Source of the DNA: Niabella sp.
GTDB taxonomy: Bacteria; Bacteroidota; Bacteroidia; Chitinophagales; Chitinophagaceae
Length of the DNA: 34,838 bases
Direction of reading: 5' to 3'
NCBI GenBank assembly: GCA_027493055.1
Contig: JAPUDO010000123.1
Coordinates: forward strand, 1-34,838
Every line of letters begins with the position of its first letter. Position 1 is the first letter of the stretch. The notes under the pieces were generated by a model. The model had not been told where the DNA came from. It made no database searches and was given only the letters and a program-made list of their open reading frames with translations. Shown in pieces: positions 15,656-25,030 of the stretch. Both the position numbers and the translations under genes were made by a program.

Positions 15656-18600
15656 TTAAAACGTAACATTAATACCAGCCGAAATCATCCGTGGTATAGG
15701 ATAAGACTGGAATCCTCCTCCTCCGATTTCAGGATCAACACCAGGAAAATTGGTAATGGTCAGAAGGTTTTCGCCGGAAGCGAAGACGCGCAGTTTACTG
15801 ATAAATGCTTTTTCCGTCCACATTTTTGGGAAGGTGTAACCTACCTGTAAGGTTTTTAGCTTGATATAAGAAGCGTTATAGAGGTCGTTGGTATTACTAC
15901 GATATGCAGAAGCTATATTACCGATACGCAGATAAGGAGCATTAATATTAGCATTAGGATCAGTGCCCGGATCATAACTGGGATCGGTTGCCGCTTTTTG
16001 AGGGTCGCTGTAATAATAAATGTTACGTGCATTCAGCGCCACAATAGTTCCTTCCTGCCAGCTGGAACTGCTCATACTGTTAAAACCACGTTCATAAATG
16101 TAATAATACATACCGGCATTACCTGCCCAGGTCATGTTAAGGTCAATACCTTTCCAGGCTGCAGAAAGGTTCAGGCCAAAAGTAAATTTGGGTATTGAAG
16201 ACTTACCGGTAAACAGGCGGTCGTTATCGTTTGTACCGTACATACCGTCTCCGTTCAAATCGGCAAAGATAGTCTCACCATACCACAGGCCTGAATTTTG
16301 GCCCACGCTTTGGTTATTGAAATTATATACCGTTTTTCCATTGGCATCTCTGTAAGCCAGCATGGCTTTAACCCAGTCCAAATCAGCTTTTGTACGTATC
16401 ATACCATCGCGCGGTCCACCGTTGGGATCAGGTGTTACACCATCGGCCAGGTAAATATTGCCATTACCATTATGTCTTTGCCAGATATAATATTCATTAA
16501 ACTGGTGGTCTTCCACACGGATTGTATTTCCTGAAACATCGGCCACATCACCTCGATTGGTAACATAAACCCGGTTACCATTGGCATCTGTTTCCCAGCC
16601 TTCAGAGAATTTGCCTTTGTACTTAACAATCGAGTTTTTATTATAGGTAACATTGGCGTTCACACTATACTGAAACTCGCCGGCTCTGTCTTTCCAGCCC
16701 AGGGTAAGTTCTATACCCTGGTTAAGCATATTGGAGGTATTGGTAGTAGGTGCACCAATAGTTCCCATAGTCAGGTAAACTGAAGGAGCGGCAAGGATAC
16801 CTTTAGTAAGCCTTGAATAATAATCGGCTTCCAATGTAAGACGGTTTTTAAGGAAGCCGGCTTCAATACCTATATTAGCGGAGGTTGCTGATTCCCAGTG
16901 GAGTAGCGGATTGGCAATCTTACCCTGGCGTAAGCCGTCATAAACGTTGCCATCAAAGGAATAGTTTACAGAACCGTAGGTAGCCTGCCATTCATAATAA
17001 CCGGAAGTAGTATTGCCTAATTGTCCCCATGAGCCACGCAGTTTTAAATTCGAAAGTACTCCTTTTGCTCCCTGCATAAAATCTTCTTCACTGATGCGCC
17101 AGCCTGCAGAGAAGGAAGGGAACGTACCCCAGCGGTTATCAGGGCCAAAGCGTGAAGAACCGTCACGGCGTACATTAGCCTCAAACAGGTAGCGGTTTTT
17201 GTAGGCGTAGTTCAAACGCCCGAAATAGGAAACAACGGCATAGTCCTGTTCGGCGGTTCCACCTAAACGTGGTTCCAATTTATCAAGGGCCGCTGTAAAG
17301 TCGGGCAGGCTAAGATCCAGCAAACCGATACGTGTAGCGCTAAACCCTTTCACATTCCAATAATATCTCTCGGCACCTGCTAAAGCTGTGAGATCATGAT
17401 CTCCAAAAGACTTAAGATAATTCAGCGTAGCGGTTTGTGTACTGTTCCAGTAACGGGTAGTAGCGCGTGTTGTTGTTGCATCACTACTGTTGGTACCTGG
17501 TCTTACTTCACCCGTACGAAAATTCATCTTATCTACTTTTTTGTCGAAAGTAGCCGTTTCATTAAACAGGGTCTGATAATTATAGCGAATCAGCCCTGTA
17601 AGTCCTTTGGCAATATCTATTCCCGCATACCAGGTAGTATTCAGCCGGGTGTCATCATAAGAGCCCCCTTTGCTTACTACCGATGCCAGCAGGTTGTTTG
17701 ATGATGAATTGTCAACAGCTATACCGTACATGCCATTGTGATAAGGGGTCATTGCCGGTGTGTTCTGGAATATATAGGTAAAGTCTGTATTACCAGGTTC
17801 CGTTTTTTGGAATGTGGCATAAGTTTGTGTACCTACTTTAAGGAATTTATTGATTTTGGTTTCAAGGTTAACACGGCCCGAATAGTTTTTCAAACCGGTA
17901 TTTTCCAATGTACCGGGGTTATCTAAGTAACCGAACGAAAGCAGGTAGGTGGTGTTTTCGCTGCCACCAATAACAGACAGGTTGTGCTTTAACGACTTAT
18001 TTGGTAAAAATAGATAATCTGACCACTGTGTGCTGGGATAGGCCAGGTAATTGGGCACGCCATAAGGATTGTCGGTGCCATTCGGATCTTTCTTTTCTGC
18101 AGCGCGCCATTCTTCAATATCATTCTTTGTATATTTTGTTGCAGCATCCCATTTGGTATTAGTGTACCAGCGGTTAGCCATTTCCATATATTCTGCATAA
18201 TTACTTTCAAACTGGAAGGCATTACCGCTCATTTTCATATTTGAGTAAAGTCCCGTATAGGTAATTTTGGGTGCCTGGCCTTTTTTACCTTTTTTGGTAG
18301 TGATCAGCAGCACACCATTGGCACCGCGCGAACCGTAAATGGCTGCACTTGCCGCATCTTTCAAAAATGAAATAGACTCCACATCGTCACTGTTCACCGA
18401 ATTGATGCTCGCTTCAGCACCGTCAACGATCACCAAAGGCGAAAGATAACTGCTGTTAAATGTTCCTACCCCTCTTATACGAATGCTGGCACCATCGCTG
18501 CCCGGTTTTCCCGAACCCTGGTTAACAGATACTCCCGAAGCTAATCCTGAAAGCGAGCTGGATAAGTTTGTAGTAGCCCTGCTTTCCAGCTTCTCTGCGG

Positions 18601-19306
18601 ATACAGTGGCAACCGCACCGGTAAGGTTCACTCTTTTCTGTACACCATAGCCCACTACAACCACTTCCTCCATTTTTTGAGCCTGCTGGTCGGGCTCTAA
18701 CTGTATCACGATTTCTTTCTCACTTCCGGCTGGGATAACAAGCGGCTTATAGCCAATATACGTGATCTCCAGCAGATCCTGCGCGGACTCCACCTCAATA
18801 ATAAATTGTCCCTGGCTGTCAGTAGAAGTAGTTCTTGAGGTTCCCTTTACCGTTACAGAGGCGCCAACAACCGGCTCTTTTTTTTCATTGAGAACCGTAC
18901 CATTTAACACCCATGAGGGAGCATAGGCCACTCCTTCACCTTTTTCCATAATGGTAATGAGCGTGGCTGCTGTTTTGCGATATGCCAGGTTGGTGTTTTG
19001 CAGCACCTTTTCCATGACAGCATCAATGGAAGCATCTTTTGTATATATGTTTACCTTTAAGGAATCGGGAAGCACTTCGCTTTTATACACAAAATTGTAT
19101 TTGCTTTTCTCAGCAATCTGCTTCAAAACCGTTTCGATGCTTACATTTTTCAGATCTAAATTTATCCGTTCCTGGCTCATGCCATGGTACGCGAGCGCCT
19201 GAAAAGAGGCAAGGAAAACAAAAAAAACAGTTAATTTCATCAGCAATAAGTATTTGATGAAGCTGTACATCGTGTTTTTTGAAATGAAACAACGATTAAT
19301 TTTCAT
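15656..19306 (-). CDS. SusC/RagA TonB-dependent transporter with STN signalling domain
   Basis: 1216 residues from the ATG at 19306 (MKINRCFISKNTMY). The frame is open 31 codons further up to 19399, but that extension runs through a hairpin and lacks a signal sequence. Domains in order: signal peptide ending near LASFQALA; STN domain at about 46-112 (INLDLKNVSIETVLKQIAEK); carboxypeptidase-D-like domain about 128-210 (LNGTVLNEKKEPVVGASVTV); TonB-box-like EEVVVVGYGVQKRVNLTGAV; plug with IRIRGVGTFNSS and SISFLKDAASAAIYGSRGAN; then the beta-barrel, ending ISAGINVTF. It imports an oligosaccharide or similar ligand with its SusD partner. The STN domain is the part that contacts a FecR-type anti-sigma factor, and such a gene lies immediately upstream. 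Confidence 0.95.
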   Translation of the reverse strand: MKINRCFISKNTMYSFIKYLLLMKLTVFFVFLASFQALAYHGMSQERINLDLKNVSIETVLKQIAEKSKYNFVYKSEVLPDSLKVNIYTKDASIDAVMEKVLQNTNLAYRKTAATLITIMEKGEGVAYAPSWVLNGTVLNEKKEPVVGASVTVKGTSRTTSTDSQGQFIIEVESAQDLLEITYIGYKPLVIPAGSEKEIVIQLEPDQQAQKMEEVVVVGYGVQKRVNLTGAVATVSAEKLESRATTNLSSSLSGLASGVSVNQGSGKPGSDGASIRIRGVGTFNSSYLSPLVIVDGAEASINSVNSDDVESISFLKDAASAAIYGSRGANGVLLITTKKGKKGQAPKITYTGLYSNMKMSGNAFQFESNYAEYMEMANRWYTNTKWDAATKYTKNDIEEWRAAEKKDPNGTDNPYGVPNYLAYPSTQWSDYLFLPNKSLKHNLSVIGGSENTTYLLSFGYLDNPGTLENTGLKNYSGRVNLETKINKFLKVGTQTYATFQKTEPGNTDFTYIFQNTPAMTPYHNGMYGIAVDNSSSNNLLASVVSKGGSYDDTRLNTTWYAGIDIAKGLTGLIRYNYQTLFNETATFDKKVDKMNFRTGEVRPGTNSSDATTTRATTRYWNSTQTATLNYLKSFGDHDLTALAGAERYYWNVKGFSATRIGLLDLSLPDFTAALDKLEPRLGGTAEQDYAVVSYFGRLNYAYKNRYLFEANVRRDGSSRFGPDNRWGTFPSFSAGWRISEEDFMQGAKGVLSNLKLRGSWGQLGNTTSGYYEWQATYGSVNYSFDGNVYDGLRQGKIANPLLHWESATSANIGIEAGFLKNRLTLEADYYSRLTKGILAAPSVYLTMGTIGAPTTNTSNMLNQGIELTLGWKDRAGEFQYSVNANVTYNKNSIVKYKGKFSEGWETDANGNRVYVTNRGDVADVSGNTIRVEDHQFNEYYIWQRHNGNGNIYLADGVTPDPNGGPRDGMIRTKADLDWVKAMLAYRDANGKTVYNFNNQSVGQNSGLWYGETIFADLNGDGMYGTNDNDRLFTGKSSIPKFTFGLNLSAAWKGIDLNMTWAGNAGMYYYIYERGFNSMSSSSWQEGTIVALNARNIYYYSDPQKAATDPSYDPGTDPNANINAPYLRIGNIASAYRSNTNDLYNASYIKLKTLQVGYTFPKMWTEKAFISKLRVFASGENLLTITNFPGVDPEIGGGGFQSYPIPRMISAGINVTF

Positions 19307-19372
19307 AATTTTATAAAATAAATATGGTGAAGTAATATTGTCCCGCAAGGCAATTATTTCAGTCATTTTACC

Positions 19373-19400
19373 AATGGGGGGTGCGGCAACACTCCCCATT
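19373..19400 (-). promoter_or_regulatory. Stable hairpin between the FecR and SusC genes
   Basis: AATGGGGGGTG (19373-19383) pairs with CACTCCCCATT (19390-19400), 11 bp including one G-U, loop CGGCAA. It lies in the 168-bp gap between the FecR stop and the SusC start. There is no T-run on the minus strand, so it may set relative expression of the regulatory and transport genes by processing or mRNA stability rather than terminate. Confidence 0.5.
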
Positions 19401-19474
19401 TCCTAATATAATAAGCGTTGGTTGATCATTTTTTATGTCTTCATACAATGTGTTTTAGTTTAATTAATGATGTT

Positions 19475-20548
19475 TTAGTTTGAAAATATTGTTATTTTCT
19501 TATTGTTGATATCATAATTAAATTTGCCCGCAAACTTTAAGGATTGCATCACTTCCTCCAATGTTACGTTGTCAAAAGCCGCTTTGTACTTTGTTTGTTT
19601 TAGTTCCGGACTTGTAATATTAATATCCACATCGTACCATCGTGCCAGTTGGGCTGCAATTTCCTCAAGTGTACTGTTTGCAAAAACCAGCCGGTTTTGT
19701 ACCCATTGTGTTTCCACCGATCCGGAATCCTGGGGCATTTTATTGATCTTACTCAGGGTAAGCATGGGGACTTCCTGTTGTGGTGCCTGCCCTTTTTTTG
19801 TAACGGAATCCGGTATATTCTGTACGGACAACTTTTCAAAGGGCTTTAGCATCACTTTTTTATTATGATATTTTTTCAAACTCACTTCTACCGATCCGCG
19901 GATAAGTGTGGCTTCTGTATGCTTTTCGCCTTTATAAGCGCTTACGTTGAATGCTGTTCCCAGTACAATTACGTCCAAAGCTTCGGTGTGCACAATAAAA
20001 GGTTTTGAAGCATCTTTCACTACATCAAAATAGGCTTCTCCTGTTAATGTTACCTCCCTGGAACCGGCGCCAAATGATTTTCCATAAGAAATTTTTGTAT
20101 CAGCATTTAACCAAACCTGCGTGCCGTCAGGTAAAACAGTATAAGATTTTGATCCTCGTTGAGTGGCAACAATATTCTCTTCACGTGGAGAGAGCGGATG
20201 GTTTTGTTGTTTGATAAATCGTATTCCCGCAATCATAATGGTTGCTATACAGGCTGCTGCAAGTCCATATCTTATCAAACCAAAGCTTTTCCTGTTCCTG
20301 TATTTACTTTTCAGGGCTATCTCGTCTTTCGGAAGTTTAGCCTGCAATGAAGACCAACGGGTTTCAAAGTCCTTTTCTTCAATTCCTGCAACATCTATGC
20401 TTGCTGTATCTAATACATCAAATGAACGGGCTAACAGGGCGTACGATTCATTATTATTAATAAGCATGGTTAATTCCTGCTGTTCCAGCAGGGTAATTTC
20501 CCTGGAAGCGCGTTTTGCCAACAATTCTACAAGCCTGCTTTTACTCAT
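19475..20548 (-). CDS. FecR-family anti-sigma factor
   Basis: 357 residues. The cytoplasmic N-terminal part (about 1-85, ELLAKRASREITLLEQQELT) should bind the sigma factor. One transmembrane helix lies at about 90-111 (LIRYGLAAACIATIMIAGIR). The periplasmic FecR domain spans about 125-225 (TQRGSKSYTVLPDGTQVWLN; ITL-type strand VTLTGEAYFDVVKD; FIVHTEALDVIVLGTAFNVS). The C-terminal DUF4974 domain covers about 283-354 (RLVFANSTLEEIAAQLARWY). It sits between the ECF sigma gene (91 bases upstream) and the STN-type SusC gene, the standard order of these systems. Transporter occupancy is expected to relieve inhibition of the sigma factor. Confidence 0.95.
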   Translation of the reverse strand: MSKSRLVELLAKRASREITLLEQQELTMLINNNESYALLARSFDVLDTASIDVAGIEEKDFETRWSSLQAKLPKDEIALKSKYRNRKSFGLIRYGLAAACIATIMIAGIRFIKQQNHPLSPREENIVATQRGSKSYTVLPDGTQVWLNADTKISYGKSFGAGSREVTLTGEAYFDVVKDASKPFIVHTEALDVIVLGTAFNVSAYKGEKHTEATLIRGSVEVSLKKYHNKKVMLKPFEKLSVQNIPDSVTKKGQAPQQEVPMLTLSKINKMPQDSGSVETQWVQNRLVFANSTLEEIAAQLARWYDVDINITSPELKQTKYKAAFDNVTLEEVMQSLKFAGKFNYDINNKKITIFSN

Positions 20549-20639
20549 TCCTGCCCATTTTATCTATAAAGACAATGGGTATTTATAAAAACCCTTAGCT
20601 GGATTAAACTTTTTTTTGAGGATGCATTGCCGGCTGTTT

Positions 20640-21221
20640 CTATAAACCGGCGGCCTTTTTTATTCCGGTAAAATCGGATAGCATTCCTTCAAGACATTCT
20701 GCTAAACGATTGTAAGCTAATGTCATATGTGCTTCTACTGTCTTGGGAGAGATAGACAGCAATTGGGCAACTTCTTTATATTTAAGCCCTTCTTCTTTTA
20801 TAAGACGAAAGATCAGACGGCATTTTTCAGGAAGCTCATTAATAGCAGCTTCAATCTGCCGGAGATTTTCTTTCTGGATCGTCCCTGACTCTGGATTATG
20901 CAGATAAATAATTTCTTCTGTATCAGCCAAGCTGTCGAAAGCGGCTCTTTTCATGCTTCGAAAATAATTAATGTCTGTATGCTTGGTAGCTGTATATAAA
21001 TAATAGGAGAAGTTGGTTATCGCGGGCAGGGTCTTTCGGTTAGACCATATTTTAATAAAAACGTCTTCAACTACCTCCTCAGATAATTGCTTGTGGTTAA
21101 GAAAAGTATTAGCATAAGAAAGGAGGCGGGGTAAAAAATGCTGATAGAGCTTTTTAAACGCCTGCTGGTCATCTTTTTCTGCTATTGCAATTAAATATGC
21201 GGAGGTATTGGTTTGTACCAT
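20640..21221 (-). CDS. ECF sigma factor of the FecI-like, SusC-linked type
   Basis: 193 residues. Region 2 is at about 22-92 (FKKLYQHFLPRLLSYANTFL; LSEEVVEDVFIKIWSNR). Region 4 is at about 125-178 (INELPEKCRLIFRLIKEEGL; YKEVAQLLSISPKTVEAHM). It is the first gene of the unit sigma-FecR-SusC-SusD and would activate transcription of the transporter pair when FecR is signalled. ATG at 21221. The 143 bases upstream to the ThuA-like stop are A/T-rich with no clear primary-sigma box. Confidence 0.95.
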   Translation of the reverse strand: MVQTNTSAYLIAIAEKDDQQAFKKLYQHFLPRLLSYANTFLNHKQLSEEVVEDVFIKIWSNRKTLPAITNFSYYLYTATKHTDINYFRSMKRAAFDSLADTEEIIYLHNPESGTIQKENLRQIEAAINELPEKCRLIFRLIKEEGLKYKEVAQLLSISPKTVEAHMTLAYNRLAECLEGMLSDFTGIKKAAGL

Positions 21222-21364
21222 GTATATTGTTAAAAATAGCTTTTTTTTAACAATTGAGAAGTTTTAGTTAATAAAAATTTAATAATGGGAAAAAGATTCC
21301 CCGTAATTGGCTCGTATACCGGTGTAGATTTTAACTGATTTTTTAAGTTTAAACAAGCTGTTTA

Positions 21365-22213
21365 TTAGTATCGGACAGGCTCATCAAAAGATGTTGCGTA
21401 TGCTTTTGAAAAGTTGATACTTTTAACGGTGCCTGCTACATACTCTATGCCACCCCAGATATGTTTCAGATATACGGGATCAGAATAGTCTTTTTTATCA
21501 TGGCCTAAAGTGGTACACCAGGTAATGCCACCATCAAAATCATGTACCCAGGCGCTGGGAAAATATTTCGCATACAGGCCGGCATTTTTTGCTAATGTTT
21601 CTTTTTGCTTAACATCGCTGGTGTCAATAGTAGAGAAATCATTTACCATTAATGCCCTGGGGCCGGGATACAGTTCTTTTGCAAAATAACATTCATCCGC
21701 TTTCTGCCATACGGCGGGAGTGCCCTTCATTGAAGGATGCTTTGTATCTATAACCCGTACAGTAAAAGTCTGAAATCTGGCATGCCAGGAAAAAGTGCCG
21801 CCCAGCATCATTTTAAACCATTCCCACCTGCGCTCGGTTCCTGTAACAGAATGGATACCTACAAAACCGCCGCCTGCCTCAATATATCTTCTGAAAGCCA
21901 GCCTTTGCACATCCGTATCAAAAATATCATTATTTGTGCTCGTGAAAATGATCATGCGATATTGTTTCAGGTTATCTTCTGTCATTACAGAAGGGTTAGA
22001 TGAAGTATCTACCCTGAAACCATGTTGCTTGCCAAAATCAATAATAGCCTGTGCTGCATAAGGGATATTATCATGCACATACCCTTTGCCGTTTTTTTTG
22101 TACACCAGTACCCGTACGTTTTTCCAGCTTACTTTGGATTGCGCATATAAAGCGGGGGACAAAAAGGTGAGAATGAAGGTAAGGGCTATGATTGATTTTG
22201 CAATTTGTTTCAT
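21365..22213 (-). CDS. ThuA-like domain protein, exported
   Basis: 282 residues from ATG 22213 (MKQIAKSIIALTF). An upstream in-frame ATG at 22246 would put 11 extra residues before the signal peptide, so the shorter form is preferred. Signal peptide cleavage is likely after ALYAQ (residue ~25). The rest is the class-I glutamine-amidotransferase-like ThuA fold: VRVLVYKK, MIIFTSTNNDIF, and the nucleophile-elbow-like GGGFVGIHSVTGTERRWEWF (about 114-133) with no catalytic Cys. ThuA-like proteins are common in sugar-utilisation operons, but no general reaction is established. It is last in a run of four minus-strand genes with the DUF6807 and Gfo/Idh genes. Confidence 0.88.
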   Translation of the reverse strand: MKQIAKSIIALTFILTFLSPALYAQSKVSWKNVRVLVYKKNGKGYVHDNIPYAAQAIIDFGKQHGFRVDTSSNPSVMTEDNLKQYRMIIFTSTNNDIFDTDVQRLAFRRYIEAGGGFVGIHSVTGTERRWEWFKMMLGGTFSWHARFQTFTVRVIDTKHPSMKGTPAVWQKADECYFAKELYPGPRALMVNDFSTIDTSDVKQKETLAKNAGLYAKYFPSAWVHDFDGGITWCTTLGHDKKDYSDPVYLKHIWGGIEYVAGTVKSINFSKAYATSFDEPVRY

Positions 22214-22261
22214 ATATAAGCTTTTGTTTTTGATAGTACGATACAACAGATTGCGGACGTA

Positions 22262-23509
22262 TTATTTTTGAATTTTCAAAACAGGCGGATGCGCAAAAGA
22301 TTGCCAGGCTTCTTCAGCCTGCTGTTTGGATAGCTGGTTGTCAAAAACAAGCATCCTGTATTTCAGGAGATAGGTTTTACCAGGCTCCAGCAACCAGTCT
22401 TTATTTTTAGTGGGAGAGAAATTGAGGAATACATCACCGCGACCATTCATGTTCTCGGGCCATACTCTTAATGGCTCGGGGTGGTTATAGTTGGAAGGGT
22501 AGCTCATCATTTCTAATCCGCCGTAATCCTTATCCAGGCTGCCTTGCGTAAGGCACCAGCGTGCAGTGCTGCCATCGGCTTCTTTACGGTTCTTTCCTTC
22601 GGATGTAAGTGTAACGCTGTTGTTCCTGTTCCACAGTTCAGTAGCTCTTATACCCAACCCGCCGTATCGGTATTCCAGCAACAATACCGGGCTTGAGCCG
22701 GCGCAGCTCAATTGGGATGTGATATCTAAAATATAATACGGATCTGCTGGCTGCTGCCTGTATATCCTGATGGTTTGTACTTCATTAATAGCCGTTTTTT
22801 GTGATCCGTCTTTTTTAAAAGCCACATGTTCGTGCAAGGCGCTAAAACCGGCATACACATTGCCTTTTTCAATAGTGCCAAAGCCTGAGAAACGAACAGT
22901 ACCTTTCCGGTCTTTCAGGTTCCAGAAATCCAGCGTATCTTTTTCAAAAAGCACATGCGTCCAGGGGTTCCACATGCCCCAGTGATGATAATGATCTGGT
23001 GCGTTAATACGTGTAAGCGCATGGCCCGAAGGGGTATTGAGCGGATGGATAAAACCGCTTCTTTTGTAGGCGGTATCAATTCCTTTAGGCGGATATACTG
23101 TTTTGAAATTGTATTGAAGAAGGTCTTTTGCCCAGCTTGAAATAACCAGCGCTCCATCTTTTTCTGTTACCTGTAAAGTTTGCGCTGCGGGCTGTGATGC
23201 TGAACGTACCAACTCAAAAGTCCTTACCGGTTTTGCAGCAGGTGTGATCATCCAATGCAATGTGCGGCTGTTGCCTGCTGCTTCTACCTGGAAAGGGGTA
23301 TTGATTTTTTTACCATTAACAATTTCAAATAATTGCAAGCTGCTGTCGGCAATATGGGTAAGCGCATCAAGGTTCGCTTGCATGGGTATATTCAGCTTTT
23401 CCTTACCGGAAGTGGTTACCTGCAGGGTGGCAATACGCTGCCCCTGTAGCGTGAGCGTTAGCAGGGTGAAGAACAGTGCAGCACAGGAGGTATAACTATA
23501 TTGCTTCAT
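22262..23509 (-). CDS. DUF6807 (PmoA-like) family protein, exported
   Basis: 415 residues. Signal peptide about 1-23 (MKQYSYTSCAALFFTLLTLT). The conserved segment PDHYHHWGMWNPWTHV (about 171-186), followed by LDFWNLKDRKGTVRF, marks the DUF6807 family, annotated PmoA-like although unrelated in role to methane oxygenase. The His-rich motif could bind metal or a sugar, but no activity is established. The fold is likely a beta-sandwich like galactose-mutarotase/GH-accessory proteins, an inference from its beta-rich pattern. Its ATG overlaps the stop of the upstream lipoprotein Gfo/Idh gene by one base (TAATG), so translation is coupled and the two products probably act on the same compound. Confidence 0.8.
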   Translation of the reverse strand: MKQYSYTSCAALFFTLLTLTLQGQRIATLQVTTSGKEKLNIPMQANLDALTHIADSSLQLFEIVNGKKINTPFQVEAAGNSRTLHWMITPAAKPVRTFELVRSASQPAAQTLQVTEKDGALVISSWAKDLLQYNFKTVYPPKGIDTAYKRSGFIHPLNTPSGHALTRINAPDHYHHWGMWNPWTHVLFEKDTLDFWNLKDRKGTVRFSGFGTIEKGNVYAGFSALHEHVAFKKDGSQKTAINEVQTIRIYRQQPADPYYILDITSQLSCAGSSPVLLLEYRYGGLGIRATELWNRNNSVTLTSEGKNRKEADGSTARWCLTQGSLDKDYGGLEMMSYPSNYNHPEPLRVWPENMNGRGDVFLNFSPTKNKDWLLEPGKTYLLKYRMLVFDNQLSKQQAEEAWQSFAHPPVLKIQK

Positions 23510-24921
23510 TATTTGTTGGATGCAGACTTTTTAGCCAGGTCTAATGCAGATGTTGTGATGTAATATTTAGTGATCATATTAGGTACTTCCCAGTTGGGCA
23601 GCTTTCCCTCATTTAGGTATTTGAGATAGCTTTCTGTTACCTGGGCAAAATGTGCTTCGTGACCGGTATTATATTTTTCAGGCACTACTGTCTGCCATCC
23701 CGCACCAGCTTTTTTAATTTCTATACCAGGATATTTAGCCTGTATGGTAGCCAAGGCATCAGTAAGGTCCTTTTCAAATGAAGCGTCATCTTTTTTAACA
23801 GGTTCAATATATAATACCGGTTTAAAGTTTTGCTCCTTACCCTGTTTTATGACCAGGTTGGCGCGTGTACCCCGCATAATTGAGTAATGCGTGTCGCCTG
23901 TTCCTTCCGGCGCTTTATAACCCCATGTTACTGAAACCCTGGCATGTACGCCACGCAGCTTATAATTGATCTCTCCATTGCTAAACACGTTTAAGGTAGT
24001 ATCGTTGCTGAGGTCTTTTTCCAGGTAACCGGGAAAGCTGTTTTGCTTTGTGATGGCGCTGAACTGGCTTAATGTTATTGCAGTAGGCCAGCGTTTGGCC
24101 GAAACCATCTCTACGTCTTTGGTATAGTCCATTGTCTGGCCGGGAAAACATTCCCATTGTACCAGGTCTACCAGATGCGTAGTTACGTCTACAATGCCTT
24201 CACCTTCCTGCGTTACGTCCATAAACCATGGCGGGCGCTGCAGCACATTGCCCGATACAAATTTGTAAAAGTAGTGAACGCTTTCTTTAGTAACAGCAGG
24301 GTTGGCGGGTGTTCCTTTTTCCAGCTCACCAAATACATTTTTTATTTGCGAAAATTCGCGCTGGAGGACGGTGTTGATCTCAAAGCGCTCGGTCATGATA
24401 TCATAAAGCAATACTTTTTTCTCATCAGCTTTAGCGAAAGCTTTTTTCAGCAGTTCAAACCCTTCGGTATTGATAGCCATCGGCTTGTCTGCCAGCACAT
24501 TCATTCCTGCATCAATGGTATTGAAGATGTATTCTGTTTTCTTCTGGTTGTTACCGGCCATTACTACAATGTTGCCTCCGCCCGGAAGAGCCGTTCGGAC
24601 GGGTTTTTTCTCAGCGATCATCTTCTGGAAAAAATCAGCACCGGCATATACCTGTTCGTTCCAATGCGTGGGATTTTCTTCGCGTGAGTTATAAGCATTG
24701 ATCCTGTCTAAATGCAATTGCAGATCGGGCCCTTCGGGAGCATATACATATACATTACTGTCTACATTGGGGTACATGCTTTTTTGCACCAGCGCCGCAT
24801 GAAAATGGCCGGGATCCAGCGTTATAATTGTCATACCCGGGCCGGTGGTGCCCTGCTCTTTATTGCTGTTGCAGGCTATGACAGAGGAAAGAACAACTAT
24901 AGGAAATATCTTTTTGATCAT
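23509..24921 (-). CDS. Lipoprotein Gfo/Idh/MocA-family protein with altered nucleotide-binding motif
   Basis: 470 residues. Lipoprotein signal MIKKIFPIVVLSSVIAC with Cys17, so it is exported unfolded by Sec and anchored. The Rossmann half begins TIITLDPGHFHAALVQKSMY: the usual GxGxxG/A loop is replaced by DPGHFHAA (about 36-43). The later Gfo/Idh features persist: NIVVMAGNNQKKTEYIFNTI, DAGMNVLADKPMAIN with Lys146 in a DKP rather than EKP motif, and VTTHLVDLVQWE, where the catalytic Asp/His helix is changed. The C-terminal half fits the putative oxidoreductase C-terminal domain found with this family. It is coupled to DUF6807 by TAATG. It could be an oxidoreductase with a different cofactor mode, or a non-redox sugar-binding relative. 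Confidence 0.85.
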   Translation of the reverse strand: MIKKIFPIVVLSSVIACNSNKEQGTTGPGMTIITLDPGHFHAALVQKSMYPNVDSNVYVYAPEGPDLQLHLDRINAYNSREENPTHWNEQVYAGADFFQKMIAEKKPVRTALPGGGNIVVMAGNNQKKTEYIFNTIDAGMNVLADKPMAINTEGFELLKKAFAKADEKKVLLYDIMTERFEINTVLQREFSQIKNVFGELEKGTPANPAVTKESVHYFYKFVSGNVLQRPPWFMDVTQEGEGIVDVTTHLVDLVQWECFPGQTMDYTKDVEMVSAKRWPTAITLSQFSAITKQNSFPGYLEKDLSNDTTLNVFSNGEINYKLRGVHARVSVTWGYKAPEGTGDTHYSIMRGTRANLVIKQGKEQNFKPVLYIEPVKKDDASFEKDLTDALATIQAKYPGIEIKKAGAGWQTVVPEKYNTGHEAHFAQVTESYLKYLNEGKLPNWEVPNMITKYYITTSALDLAKKSASNK

Positions 24922-24995
24922 GTTTTTTAAGCTTAAAGAGACTTTGTAAGTAAAAGCAGTCCTGTAAGGTTTTTACTGGTCCGCCGTGGTGGAGG

Positions 24996-25030
24996 GTAGA
25001 TCTATAGGTTTTAAAACCTTATAGATCTAC
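24996..25030. repeat. 35-bp near-perfect palindrome overlapping a stop codon
   Basis: GTAGATCTATAGGTTTT (24996-25012) is followed directly by its near complement AAAACCTTATAGATCTAC (25013-25030). The only defect is one extra base. It contains the TAG stop of the Tat-type Gfo/Idh gene (25029-25027) and lies in the 105-bp gap before the next operon gene. As RNA it forms an almost loop-free A/U-rich hairpin that may terminate partially or mark a processing site. Confidence 0.7.

Noticed and set aside
19307-19399. 31-codon N-terminal extension of the STN-SusC protein
   Set aside because: It would place the signal peptide far inside the chain and uses the hairpin at 19373-19400 as coding sequence; the ATG at 19306 fits better.
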